From positions 18,130 through 82,129 of the forward strand of contig JANQFG010000103.1 of the NCBI GenBank assembly GCA_028277985.1: 64,000 nt of DNA, written 5' to 3'. Numbering within the stretch: position 1 is the first letter of the stretch; each line of letters starts with the position of its first letter. This DNA comes from a bacterium (lineage in GTDB: Bacteria; Desulfobacterota; DSWW01). The notes under the pieces are model-generated. The model was not told the DNA's origin. It saw only the letters and a program-made list of their open reading frames with translations, and made no database searches. Below, one piece after another: positions 56,371 to 64,000 of this stretch. The position numbers and the translations under genes are program-made.

Positions 56371-56470
56371 AAACGTGACCCGCGTTCAGTGATCTCCGGC
56401 GCGCATCCAACTCGAACCTGAAACGTGACCCCCGTTCAGTGATCTCCGACGCACATCCAACTCGAACATG
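56371..56470. repeat. Two 50-bp tandem repeats resembling IS21-family ends
   Basis: 56371-56420 and 56421-56470 are direct repeats identical at 46 of 50 bases, and a third copy begins at 56471. The units contain AAACGTGACC and GTTCAGTGATC. Multiple repeated transposase-binding sites of this kind are found at the ends of IS21-family elements. No transposase gene or second end is present here. Confidence 0.5.
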
Positions 56471-56514
56471 AAACGGGCGGGCGTGAGGAACACGGTCACT
56501 CTTGAGATGAATAG

Positions 56515-56650
56515 AAAAAAAGGGGCCAGGCACCGAAGCCTGACCCCTTGAATTGACTGGCTCTTCAGGACGGACTCGAACCGCCGACCCGGTGGTTAGC
56601 AGCCACCGGACACGGGAACCGGAAAGGTCTCGAAATCCTTCTTTTTTTCA
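56515..56650. repeat. Dispersed repeat copy B: palindrome plus tRNA-like 3' half
   Basis: The hairpin AAGGGGCCAGGC/GCCTGACCCCTT is at 56518-56549. On the minus strand 56551-56605 reads as the 3' half of a tRNA: anticodon stem GGTGG-CTGCTAA-CCACC, a T-arm with GGTTCGAGTCC and a GCCA end. The rest (to 56650) matches copy A up to the GGATTTC box. There is no 5' half, so it is not a tRNA gene. It lies just after the stop of the carboxyltransferase gene. Confidence 0.65.
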
Positions 56651-56655
56651 GCTCG

Positions 56656-58158
56656 CTACCGCCGGAACTCGAAGGTGCTGTTTCCCTTTTGCATGTGCAG
56701 CCGGCTGATATCCTTGTCTTTGCTCAGTTCCTTGAGCAACAACACCAGCGGTTCTTTGCCCGTGTAATAGGTCTTGGGTGGCTGGATCTGTTTGATTTCA
56801 GCATCCCCTTTCATGATGTAGTGAAGCAAGAACTCCTCGTCAGAACCATGGGTCATGCCGCAATCCGCGCGTATCTTGTCCAGGTTCCCCTCTTCCGCCT
56901 CCATTTCCTTCCTCTTCTGGTACCGTTGATCAATGAATTTGGCGTTGGGATGGCTGAGAAACCGGTCCCTGACATTTGGATCCATCCAGGGGACCCCGGC
57001 ATCCTCCCAGCCCCAGACGCCCAGCGGAATCTCGATCATCGAGTCCAGGAGTTCCTTGTATCGTTCGCCGGTGGCCACATTGACGGCAGCCTGCGAGACA
57101 ACAAACTGGGACATCGGTGTGATCATGATGGGATGGCCGAGATCCTCGATGATCTGCACGATCTCGTCAAGCACTTCATCCAGCTTGTGAGAAATGCCCA
57201 GCTGTCCCAATTGTGTTTTCAAATTGGAGATCACCCCTCCCGGCACCTGATGCTCGTAAACGCTGTGATCGTACTCCAGGGGAACACCTTCGGGAAGTCC
57301 TTCCATTCTCCCAATGATCCTTAATCGTCTTTCAGCCTCCTCGATTGCTTCCATGTTGGTTATGTTGTGTTCCAGGCCCAGCACCTTTGCATTATGCATT
57401 GCATTGTAGATGGACACGTGGGAGGAACCGGACGCCAGTGGTGGAATGCATGTGTGAATGCAGTGAACTCCGAGCTTCATGGCTTCCACCACGACCCGTC
57501 CCTGATTCGTGCTCATGCCATGGGTATGAAGGTCTATGGGAACGCCCTTAGCTACCTTTTGCATGGCAGGAAGCAAAGTCTTTACGCGTTCCACCGTCAG
57601 CAATCCACCGGCATCTTTCAGCCACAAGCCATCGGGCTCATACTCATCAACCACCCTCTCTGTGATACTCGCATAATACTCGTCCGTAGTCCGGGGGCCC
57701 GGGTAGTAGCAGATCATCGGCGAAAACTCCAGGCCCATCTCTCTCGCCATCGGCACAACCCACGGGTAATACCGATCGAGCTCGTTCCTCGCATTTGCCA
57801 TGAACATGCAGCGGACGGCTCCCGTCGCCTCGAATGCTTTCTTGTAGTACAGTCGCGTCACACACCGAGGATCGCCACCTTCAAGAAAATCCAGGACTTC
57901 CAGTATGAACTGACTCTTCTTCGTCCTGGTGATCTTTCGTCCGAAAAGGTGCGCGATCCTCCACGGATCATCCTTCAAAAAACGGACCTGCATCTTTGCA
58001 TTGATCGCATTCACCGGCAGCTCGATGAAATTGTACCCGGCGTTGTCGATTTCACCCGCCACTGCGTCGAACATGCCTGTTGTCATGTTCATGGCCCACA
58101 AGCTTTGCACGCCGTCCCGCATGGTTGTGTCATAGAACGTTACTTCGTTCTTGCCCAT
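56656..58158 (-). CDS. Carboxyltransferase-domain protein (pyruvate carboxylase B/oxaloacetate decarboxylase alpha-like)
   Basis: A 500-residue TIM-barrel protein of the DRE-TIM metallolyase/carboxyltransferase family: DTTMRDGVQS (metal Asp), LWLKDAGGLL (catalytic Lys) and DLHTHGM (metal His-x-His). The barrel covers about 1-290, then the conserved helical domain follows. The C-terminal biotinyl domain of oxaloacetate decarboxylase alpha and PycB is absent, so a separate biotin carrier would be needed, or the protein uses another acyl acceptor. Start ATG 58158 with AGGGAGAG. No carboxylase or biotin carrier gene is nearby. A repeat element follows the stop. Confidence 0.85.
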   Translation of the reverse strand: MGKNEVTFYDTTMRDGVQSLWAMNMTTGMFDAVAGEIDNAGYNFIELPVNAINAKMQVRFLKDDPWRIAHLFGRKITRTKKSQFILEVLDFLEGGDPRCVTRLYYKKAFEATGAVRCMFMANARNELDRYYPWVVPMAREMGLEFSPMICYYPGPRTTDEYYASITERVVDEYEPDGLWLKDAGGLLTVERVKTLLPAMQKVAKGVPIDLHTHGMSTNQGRVVVEAMKLGVHCIHTCIPPLASGSSHVSIYNAMHNAKVLGLEHNITNMEAIEEAERRLRIIGRMEGLPEGVPLEYDHSVYEHQVPGGVISNLKTQLGQLGISHKLDEVLDEIVQIIEDLGHPIMITPMSQFVVSQAAVNVATGERYKELLDSMIEIPLGVWGWEDAGVPWMDPNVRDRFLSHPNAKFIDQRYQKRKEMEAEEGNLDKIRADCGMTHGSDEEFLLHYIMKGDAEIKQIQPPKTYYTGKEPLVLLLKELSKDKDISRLHMQKGNSTFEFRR

Positions 58159-58205
58159 GTCGCGCTCTCCCTCTTCGTTTGGATACGCCCTCTCGCCGGC
58201 CGTTC

Positions 58206-58443
58206 ATATGCCTATCACAGGCAAGGTGGAAAAGGAACAGCTCCAGGGGAAAGGCAGGTCCCTCACCAAGAGATACCTCAGGCTGTTCATCGAGAGAATC
58301 GTGATCAACCCACCCCAGCTGGAGATCGCGGGCAAGTCCGACGTGGTTCCGGCGGTCCTCATAACCTCGCTCTGTCCCATCGACCACCAGAATGATTTCC
58401 CGCTCATTTTCTTCTTGCAAATTAGAAATCAGATTCTATAATA
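58206..58443 (+). pseudogene. Remnant of a serine recombinase C-terminus
   Basis: Translation of this stretch gives about 75 residues including KRYLRLFIERIVINPPQLEI and AGKSDVVPAVL, the end of the large serine recombinase/resolvase C-terminal region. No catalytic domain or zinc ribbon is present upstream, where the carboxyltransferase gene starts divergently. It is therefore a truncated relic of an integrated element. Confidence 0.5.
58415..58442 (+). promoter_or_regulatory. Promoter directly before the DUF4143 ATPase gene
   Basis: TTGCAA (58415-58420) and TATAAT (58437-58442) are 16 bases apart; the ATG at 58450 lies seven bases after the -10 box. Transcription would start at or next to the ATG, giving a leaderless or nearly leaderless mRNA. 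Confidence 0.55.
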
Positions 58444-58449
58444 CAAGGT

Positions 58450-59649
58450 ATGATTCGACGATTGGCCCAATATCAGATCCTGGAACGTTTGAAGCTCTAT
58501 CCGGCCGTCGCCCTGATCGGGCCTCGCCAGTGCGGCAAGACGACCCTGGCGCAATCCATCGGAGGAGCCCATTTCGACCTGGAACAACAATCCGAGCGAC
58601 TACGTCTGGACCTCGAATGGGACACCCTCGTTGACGGAAAGGACCTGATTATCCTCGACGAGGCCCAGTCCTGGCCTGAGGTCTTCGCCCGACTGCGTGG
58701 GGCCATTGACCGGAATCGAAGGCGCAGGGGCCGATTCCTGATCCTTGGCTCCGTATCCCCTTCTCTGATGATTCAGGTCTCGGAGTCACTGGCGGGGCGG
58801 CTGTCGCTGGTTGAGCTTACGCCGTTTCTGCTGTCCGAGCTGAAGACGAAGGCGTCGAGCAAGCGACGTTGGATGTGTGGAGGCTACCCCGATGGCGGCG
58901 TACTCGAACCCAGACAGTATCCACGTTGGCAAACGGACTACCTTGCGCTGTTGACCCAGCGCGACCTTCCGAACTGGGGATTGCCTGCAAAGCCACAGAC
59001 CACCGATCGGCTTCTGCGCATGCTGGCCGCCTTGCACGGCCAGGCATGGAACGCTTCGCAGGTAGGGCAGAGCATGGGGCTTTCGTACCATACCGTCAAC
59101 AGCTACCTCGATTACCTCGAAGGGGCCTTCCTGATCCGGCGGCTGCCGACCTATCAGGCAAACATCCGGAAGAGGCTAGTGAAGAGCGCAAAGGTCTACT
59201 GGCGCGACTGCGGCCTGCTCCACGCGTTGTTGAATGTGCCCAACGCGCGTGCATTGATCGCGCAACCATGGGTTGGTGCGAGTTGGGAAGGATTCGTGAT
59301 CGAACAGGTGCTGGGTGAACTCTCTTCTCGCGGTCGGAGTTTCGGCGCATACTACTTCAAGACCGCCGACCAACACGAACTGGACCTGGTCCTGGATTTC
59401 GGGAACGAATTGTGGGCGGTGGAGGTAAAGCTGACGTCTTTCCCAACGACCGAAGATATGGTGCGCCTGGACAAGACAGCCGATATGATCGACGCGGCCC
59501 GCCGCTTCCTGGTTTCACAGACCAACCGCCCGAGCGGCAACAAGCATCGCGCTTCCTGCAACCTTCCGACCTTTCTGGACCACCTACTGGAAAACGATTC
59601 GTGGGGAAGTACACTGTCCCGGTCCAGCGCCAACCCCCAAAAAGAATAG
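58450..59649 (+). CDS. AAA-type ATPase with C-terminal DUF4143
   Basis: A 399-residue protein: P-loop GPRQCGKTTLA at about 24-34, Walker B LIILDEAQ, a sensor GS motif (ILGSVSPS), a winged-helix-like region (SQVGQSMGLSYHTVNSYLDYLE) and a C-terminal DUF4143/PD-(D/E)XK-like part with the nuclease-like residues EFD/E...VEVK (HELDLVLD, LWAVEVKL). This common bacterial family is of unclear function and is often found in mobile or accessory regions. The promoter abuts the start codon, so the mRNA may be leaderless. It sits next to a recombinase remnant. Confidence 0.9.
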   Translation: MIRRLAQYQILERLKLYPAVALIGPRQCGKTTLAQSIGGAHFDLEQQSERLRLDLEWDTLVDGKDLIILDEAQSWPEVFARLRGAIDRNRRRRGRFLILGSVSPSLMIQVSESLAGRLSLVELTPFLLSELKTKASSKRRWMCGGYPDGGVLEPRQYPRWQTDYLALLTQRDLPNWGLPAKPQTTDRLLRMLAALHGQAWNASQVGQSMGLSYHTVNSYLDYLEGAFLIRRLPTYQANIRKRLVKSAKVYWRDCGLLHALLNVPNARALIAQPWVGASWEGFVIEQVLGELSSRGRSFGAYYFKTADQHELDLVLDFGNELWAVEVKLTSFPTTEDMVRLDKTADMIDAARRFLVSQTNRPSGNKHRASCNLPTFLDHLLENDSWGSTLSRSSANPQKE

Positions 59650-59868
59650 CAAAGAAGCCTGGTTCTATTGTAAGGTAACCATTCGCCCTTCTCAAATACT
59701 GTAAAAGAAGACTGGCTGATGACCGTGATGGATTCTCTCGTTATTGTAGTGATACCCCTCACCATGTTCTTTCTAATGTTCGGAATGGGGCTTACTCTCT
59801 GAACGATAGCATCGCCTAAGAATGTTCCAAGGTAGCATGTCAACATTTTGGCCGGTGAGGAAAAAGCT

Positions 59869-61104
59869 ATGGAATACCTGGATGATCTGCTGAAACGGTT
59901 TCCTGAGACTCCCGAGCACATCGTGATCAAGGCCGATGTCCTTCGAAGGGGAGTGAATTTCAACCTCCGGCTCGAGGACCTCGCAATGAGAAGCTGCACT
60001 ACCGGGCTGTCGACCAAAGACGGTCGGCAGGGAGTAGAGGCGCCCGGTCAGTTTCACTTCGGCACGGACAATACAACGGTCGACATTCTCGTTGACCAAG
60101 ACAGCCCGTATGAAATCGTCGAGAAGAACCCAGCAGATTACCGTCTGATGATAGGGGAACGCGATCTCGGGGAAATCCATTTCACCCCGCGCCCGGGCTA
60201 CTACGGGCTTGAAACCAGCGACGGGCGACAATGCACGGATTATGTTGTCCAACGTGGACCCAATTGCTTGCTGGTCACGCCACTGAACAGCTGCGCCTTC
60301 TTCCGAAAGGGTGATGCTTGCCGCTTCTGTGCCTTGTCAGCGGTCATGGACCATGAATTACGAGAAAAAAGACTCCCCATGGTACCCAACTATGAGATTC
60401 TAGCTGAAGCGGTTGCCATCGCAAGCGAACACATAGAATTGAGAGAGATCAAACTGAACGGAGGCTCCGTTTACCATGTCACCAAGGAAGCAGAGTATAA
60501 TAAGAAGTGTGCTGAGCATATCTTGTCAACCGCCGGATCGATTGAAGAAGTAACCGTGTTCAGCCAGGCACTGGATGAGGATGGCCAGAAGCAGTTGAAG
60601 GATGTTGGTGTAACCAATGTGTTTTTCGATATGGAAGCCTGGGATGAACACCTTTGGGAACAGATCGTGCCTGGAAAAGCCAAGACGGTCGGACGTGCGG
60701 AATGGCTACGACGATTGGAGACCGCCGTAGGTATTTTCGGCCGGGGTCACGTGGCCTGCAATTTCGTGGCTGGATTTGAATCAGCTCCCTTTCTTCAAGG
60801 ATGTCTCTCACATGAGGAGTCGCTCCGATCCTACCTCGAAGGATTCAGATGGCTGACCGAGAGAGGCATTGTTCCATCATTTACGGTCTGGGTGCCTCTC
60901 ACCGATCGACGGCTATCACCCAAGACCGAGTATTTTCTCACCCTGGCCGAAGAGCTGCACAAGATGCTTCTGGAGCATGACATGTATCCGGACCTGGGTT
61001 TCCCGGAACTTGGCGTCGATCCGCCCACGTTGGGATTGTACTGCTACTATTGCCGAAGTATGCAGTTTGCCCAGGATTATCCGAGACTGATTGGCCGGGA
61101 CTAA
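59869..61104 (+). CDS. Radical SAM protein with unusual CX8CX2C motif
   Basis: A 411-residue protein. Residues 1-130 form a separate N-terminal domain; then SCAFFRKGDACRFCAL supplies Cys at CX8CX2C spacing instead of CX3CX2C. The following sequence (LREIKLNGGSVYH, the glycine-rich SAM-binding strand, FFDMEAWD and VACNFVAGFES) fits a radical SAM barrel. A further cysteine motif, YCYYC, is near the C-terminus. The reaction is unknown; biotin-synthase-like enzymes are the closest general resemblance I can suggest. ATG at 59869 (GAGG eight bases before) is preferred to a TTG upstream. Standalone gene. Confidence 0.78.
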   Translation: MEYLDDLLKRFPETPEHIVIKADVLRRGVNFNLRLEDLAMRSCTTGLSTKDGRQGVEAPGQFHFGTDNTTVDILVDQDSPYEIVEKNPADYRLMIGERDLGEIHFTPRPGYYGLETSDGRQCTDYVVQRGPNCLLVTPLNSCAFFRKGDACRFCALSAVMDHELREKRLPMVPNYEILAEAVAIASEHIELREIKLNGGSVYHVTKEAEYNKKCAEHILSTAGSIEEVTVFSQALDEDGQKQLKDVGVTNVFFDMEAWDEHLWEQIVPGKAKTVGRAEWLRRLETAVGIFGRGHVACNFVAGFESAPFLQGCLSHEESLRSYLEGFRWLTERGIVPSFTVWVPLTDRRLSPKTEYFLTLAEELHKMLLEHDMYPDLGFPELGVDPPTLGLYCYYCRSMQFAQDYPRLIGRD

Positions 61105-61137
61105 GGCACGACTACATCATTTTCTACTTCACAGACG

Positions 61138-61225
61138 GAAAGGGGCCAGGTTTGGAATGCCTGACCCCTTGTATATGCTGGCTCCCCAGGACGGGCAAGA
61201 ATCCGAACTTTTTTCACGGTTGTCT
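61138..61225. repeat. Dispersed repeat copy C: palindrome plus decayed tRNA-like end
   Basis: AAGGGGCCAGG and CCTGACCCCTT form a hairpin (61141-61171), followed by GGCTCCCCAGGACGG as in the other copies. The T-arm part is then degenerate. It lies 33 bases after the radical SAM gene and may terminate it. Confidence 0.55.
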
Positions 61226-61379
61226 GGCTTCTCGAGATTTCGCTTCTGAGAAAATCACAGAGATTCCGGATTCTTTGTCAGCCTATTACAGGCGAGAAAT
61301 GACCAGGTTGTAGTTTCTGTAGATAGGTCGAGGCCTTGGCGGGCTCCAGTGAAAAGTCAATAATTCCAGCGAGATAGAT

Positions 61380-61695
61380 TTCGAGCACTGAATGCACTTG
61401 CACCCGTCTAGAACATTTCCTAAAACATCAATCACGGGCTTCCGACCGGGAACCCTACAATCTCGACATTCCCAGCCCCAAGTGCCTATTCCTCAAGAAA
61501 TGCCCAGCGGAACCAAGGACTCTGGGCGAGAAGATCCGGAAGGCGAGACTCGAGGTCGGCTTGAGCCTCAAGGAGCTGGCTAGGATGCTTGGCGTGTGCA
61601 AGAGCACAATCTACAAATGGGAGGTCAGGGGAAGGAAGCCTTCGGGGACTATGTCGAGAAGATCTTGCAGTTCCTTTCATCTGATAGCTCATTAG
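61380..61695 (+). pseudogene. Degenerate XRE-type helix-turn-helix protein
   Basis: One frame reads LGEKIRKARLEVGLSLKELA then RMLGVCKSTIYKWE, a textbook XRE helix-turn-helix. After GRKPSG the expected ending (DYVEKILQFLSSD) continues in another frame, so a frameshift has occurred near 61640. No start codon is in frame upstream before a stop. The ancestor was a small helix-turn-helix protein of the kind found with integrases. Confidence 0.55.
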
Positions 61696-62345
61696 CGTGT
61701 GTTGTCCACCTCAGTTGAGGATCTCTCTTTTGCGGTCGCTCCATATGGTCTAGGGATTCAGGTTGCCTCTATCCCTTGAAGGCTTGCTCCAATTCAGTAG
61801 GCTCACACCATGCCTTGGCATTCCGAGTGTTCAAGTCTGCGGATTGTCAACTGGTTATGGCATTGCCTGGACTCTTTGCCCGGTCGATTGGGTTCAAGGA
61901 AGTCGAATGCAATCTTCGTTTCGTCTGCCTATCTACGCGAAGCGCAATTTTGATCCTTCGAAACACAAGGACTCCAAATCGGAAATAAGAGAAATTTCAA
62001 AGCCGCCATTCAGGCCAGGAATTGCGTAGCGTCACCTGAAACCGCCGTTTGACATTCATGCATAAACACGCCAGCTGATATATGTATCGTCCCCAAGGCA
62101 CATCTTCCTCCCGTTCAGCCCTCTCCTTTCGAGGACTTCTTCTGCCAATTGCCTGCCTTGGGGGAAGAAGAGTTCTCCCAACTGCCCCTCGCCCGAGGCA
62201 AATGCACTGGGCAGTGTGCGTTAGGACTCTCTTCAAGGCGTAGGCCGGCGTCCTTTTCGGTTATCTCGCAAACTGCGGTGGTGAGCGAGAACAAGCGGCC
62301 ACTGACAAGCGCAACTACAGCGCACGCGAGGGCTGCGATTTCTAT
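61696..62345. other. Non-coding or decayed stretch
   Basis: About 650 bases with no frame that I recognise; short open frames on either strand look random. Probably decayed DNA between remnants. Confidence 0.45.
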
Positions 62346-62347
62346 CC

Positions 62348-62395
62348 TTGACAATGCCTGCAGGGAGGACGTATATCAAACAAACGTCCGTCTGT
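62348..62395 (+). promoter_or_regulatory. Strong promoter with TetR-type operator
   Basis: TTGACA (62348-62353) and TATATC (62372-62377) are 18 bases apart. Directly downstream ACAAACGTCCGTCTGT (62380-62395) is a dyad matched at six of eight pairs, like operators of TetR regulators of acyl-CoA metabolism. A ribosome binding site and ATG follow at 62423-62438. Confidence 0.6.
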
Positions 62396-62435
62396 CAGGA
62401 CACGAGCTCAGACTGCTCACTGGAGGAGAGAAGTC

Positions 62436-62590
62436 ATGCTCGAAAAACGCTTGGCTGAGAACAGGGACCTCACGTCTAGGTTCCCCAGCTCTTTAGAGAA
62501 TCCTGCTGGGACCGGCCGGAGGAGACCGCCATCGTGTTCGAAGGCAAGCAAATCAGCTACGCAGAGCTTCGGCCCAGCGTAGAGACGTTC
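62436..62590 (+). pseudogene. N-terminal remnant of an AMP-dependent acyl-CoA ligase
   Basis: ATG at 62436 (GGAGGAGAG before it) starts MLEKRLAENRDL. After a frameshift near 62480 a second frame reads LFRESCWDRPEETAIVFEGK then QISYAELRPSVE, the typical N-terminus of FadD-like acyl-CoA ligases. Similarity stops near 62585; the remaining 450 or so residues are missing and a convergent TetR gene begins at 62613. A well-preserved promoter and operator lie upstream. Confidence 0.6.
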
Positions 62591-62612
62591 AGATCGTTCA
62601 TTCCTTGTTCCT

Positions 62613-63376
62613 CTAATCCTGACAGGCGTTTGTTAGGCCTTGGTGTCTGTGTTTGCCCTCGCGGACAGCCACCTTTACCTGGAGCACGATGCCTTCTTGC
62701 GCTTCTTGGCGGAGGCCTTGGCAGGACGCCTGGGAATTGAGAGCCCCCCTGAGCATATCGACGGTCGCATCGAGAACCGGCTCGAGGTCGAACTTCTTCA
62801 GGATCCACCTTCGGTTCGACATGAGCCCCAGCAGGCAGACAGAACGATTCGCCAGAATCGCGATCCACTTTTCGTCGCGACCTGCTGGACCGGCGACGGT
62901 CTTCATGGCGTCGGCGATTTCCTCGACTAGGAGGGAGTCCGACGCCATGACTTCCTTGAGGACATCCTCCTCTGGCAAGAACGGCTCCCTGTACAGGACA
63001 CGGATCAGACCCCTGTAGCGACTCCATGTCTCGGGCAAGGCGACCGAAAGATGATCTCTCGGGGCGCTTCTCATGTTGTATTCGTCCAGAACCTCCAGCG
63101 AGGATGGCTTCCGGGATGTGGCGACCGTCACCGTTTCCTGGATGTCATCGCGCCAGAATCTCATCATATCCACATACATGAGTGTGAGTATGCCCTGGTT
63201 GTTGCCCACGCAATCGTAGAGGCTAGCAAGGTTGATTCCGGTCTCCCGGCTCAAACCGCGCATGTTAGTGGCGGAAATACCCTTCTTCAGAAACAGTTTC
63301 AGGAAGCATTGAGGATCTGATTCCGTTTCTCCACCACGAGTTTGGGGTCTTTGATCTTGGTGTCGACCGGCTTCAT
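62613..63376 (-). pseudogene. TetR family regulator with a one-base frameshift
   Basis: The ATG at 63376 (GGAG seven bases before it) opens MKPVDTKIKDPK..VEKRNQILNAS and then a TGA at 63301-63299. The next frame continues without gap as KLFLKKGISATNMRGLSRE..INLASLYDCVG, the rest of a TetR helix-turn-helix, followed by a complete helical ligand domain (to VDMLRGAL). Adding one base at about 63299-63305 restores a 250-residue regulator. It is either a recent pseudogene or a sequencing/assembly error. A TetR operator dyad lies just past its 3' end, before the acyl-CoA ligase remnant, its likely former target. Confidence 0.7.
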
Positions 63377-63406
63377 ACCGGTTCTCCATCACTTGTACCG
63401 GTGGAT

Positions 63407-64000
63407 CTACCCGATCACCTTTCCTGACAGGGTGATTTCGTGGCCGGCATACACAAGGCTCCGGCTCGAGGCCGCGGCGACCAGCTTCCACATGCTGTCG
63501 AACCACTCAGTCAGGTTCACGTGGGTGGGCTGGGGTCGGAAGGGCAGGTCCGGACGTGGGGGGAATTCGAATCGCTTCCCTGTGAAGTCAACCATTTCCG
63601 TTACCAAAGGATCCAGGTTGTATTTCGTGTAGCAGGCGTCTCCGGCCAGGACAACCGTACCTCTGGCCGTGGATACAGCCAGTCCCATGTTCCCCTGGGT
63701 GTGCCCTGGAACGAAGAGAGCAGTAACTCCGTCTGCTATTTCGTAGTCTCCATCTATGATGGCAAGATCCATCCGCTCGAGAGGCGCGAACAGAGTGCTG
63801 TCATAGATTGCACGCATGGTCGGGATGGGATCAAAGGCCGTCTCCCATTCTCTCTTCTGGACCATGATTCTCGAGTTCCTGAAAAGGGTGGCCGCGGAGC
63901 AATGATCGATGTGGAGGTGGCTCAATACGAGGATGTCGATTTCTTCCGGTGTGGTTCCCACCGAGGCCAGAGCGTTACGGACCCCTTCCTCTCCTCCGCC
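63407..64000 (-). CDS. Metallo-beta-lactamase fold hydrolase (N-acyl homoserine lactonase-like), 5' end outside window
   Basis: 198 codons are visible, open to the right edge. The zinc motif HLHIDH (in LVLSHLHIDHCSA) is complete. Further metal residues are the His in FVPGHTQGN, the Asp in LAGDACY and the His in YAGHEITLS. This arrangement and spacing resemble AHL lactonases of the AttM type, but other lactone or thioester hydrolases look alike. It ends 31 bases before the TetR start on the same strand, so it may share a transcript with it. Confidence 0.87.
   Translation of the reverse strand, partial: GGGEEGVRNALASVGTTPEEIDILVLSHLHIDHCSAATLFRNSRIMVQKREWETAFDPIPTMRAIYDSTLFAPLERMDLAIIDGDYEIADGVTALFVPGHTQGNMGLAVSTARGTVVLAGDACYTKYNLDPLVTEMVDFTGKRFEFPPRPDLPFRPQPTHVNLTEWFDSMWKLVAAASSRSLVYAGHEITLSGKVIG

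Noticed and set aside
56551..56650. A tRNA gene in repeat copy B
   Set aside because: The anticodon arm, T-arm and CCA end are present but no 5' half pairs with the acceptor strand.

Overview
The window looks like a piece of a GC-rich, mainly anaerobic bacterium, most likely a Desulfobacterota-type (former Deltaproteobacteria) lineage. This is inferred from the mix of genes: a nickel CO dehydrogenase, HdrD-like and radical SAM enzymes, a UGA-recoding (selenocysteine) gene, a PEP-CTERM protein, multiheme c-type cytochromes and secreted proteins with MopE-type metal-binding or fibronectin-type repeats. There is no rRNA, no intact tRNA, no CRISPR array and no prophage. The taxonomy is inference, not read from a marker gene.

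Layout. 1-3955: the 5' part of a very large surface lipoprotein that runs off the left edge. 4738-10202: an HDOD signalling protein and a pentapeptide-repeat ion channel (minus), then the translation factor EttA with an odd duplicated start region, and an aldehyde dehydrogenase. 10228-17472: two divergent paralogous hybrid histidine kinases. 17507-21107: a Kef-type cation/proton antiporter operon. 21269-23050: a secreted heparanase-like glycosidase. 23238-27771: a tightly packed operon of a SPASM radical SAM enzyme, a REC-GGDEF diguanylate cyclase, a B12-binding radical SAM enzyme and a zinc alcohol dehydrogenase. 27780-31085: a small molybdopterin oxidoreductase, a MerB-like gene with two in-frame UGA codons, and a secreted four-repeat fibronectin-type protein. 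31118-35524: a four-gene operon of GlcD-like and HdrD/GlcF-like subunits plus two short-chain dehydrogenases. 35882-37882: a solitary CO dehydrogenase. 38436-46491: a HEAT-repeat lipoprotein, an AsmA/DUF748 envelope protein, an ABC-2 exporter and an arylsulfotransferase-like lipoprotein.

46581-51342 is a quinohemoprotein amine dehydrogenase locus: alpha (diheme), gamma (CTQ-bearing) and beta (propeller) subunits followed by a membrane tetraheme cytochrome, with a convergent TetR regulator. Matching operator-like dyads lie upstream of both the TetR gene and the qhp operon. The genes needed to mature the gamma subunit are absent here. 51580-56144 holds a PEP-CTERM protein, an FmdE-like protein, and a Tat-exported flavoprotein, ferredoxin and membrane-protein set. 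56157-63376 looks like a decayed accessory stretch: IS-type tandem ends, copies of a tRNA-like/palindromic repeat, recombinase, HTH and acyl-CoA ligase remnants and a frameshifted TetR, interspersed with intact genes (carboxyltransferase, AAA/DUF4143 ATPase, radical SAM enzyme). A metallo-beta-lactamase-fold hydrolase runs off the right edge.

The most striking item is 28674-29387. Read through two UGA codons in one frame it gives a 237-residue protein of the organomercurial lyase (MerB) family, and the two UGAs fall exactly at the two catalytic cysteines of MerB (C96 and C159). The second UGA is followed 12 nt later by a clean hairpin with a GGUC loop, as expected of a bacterial SECIS element.
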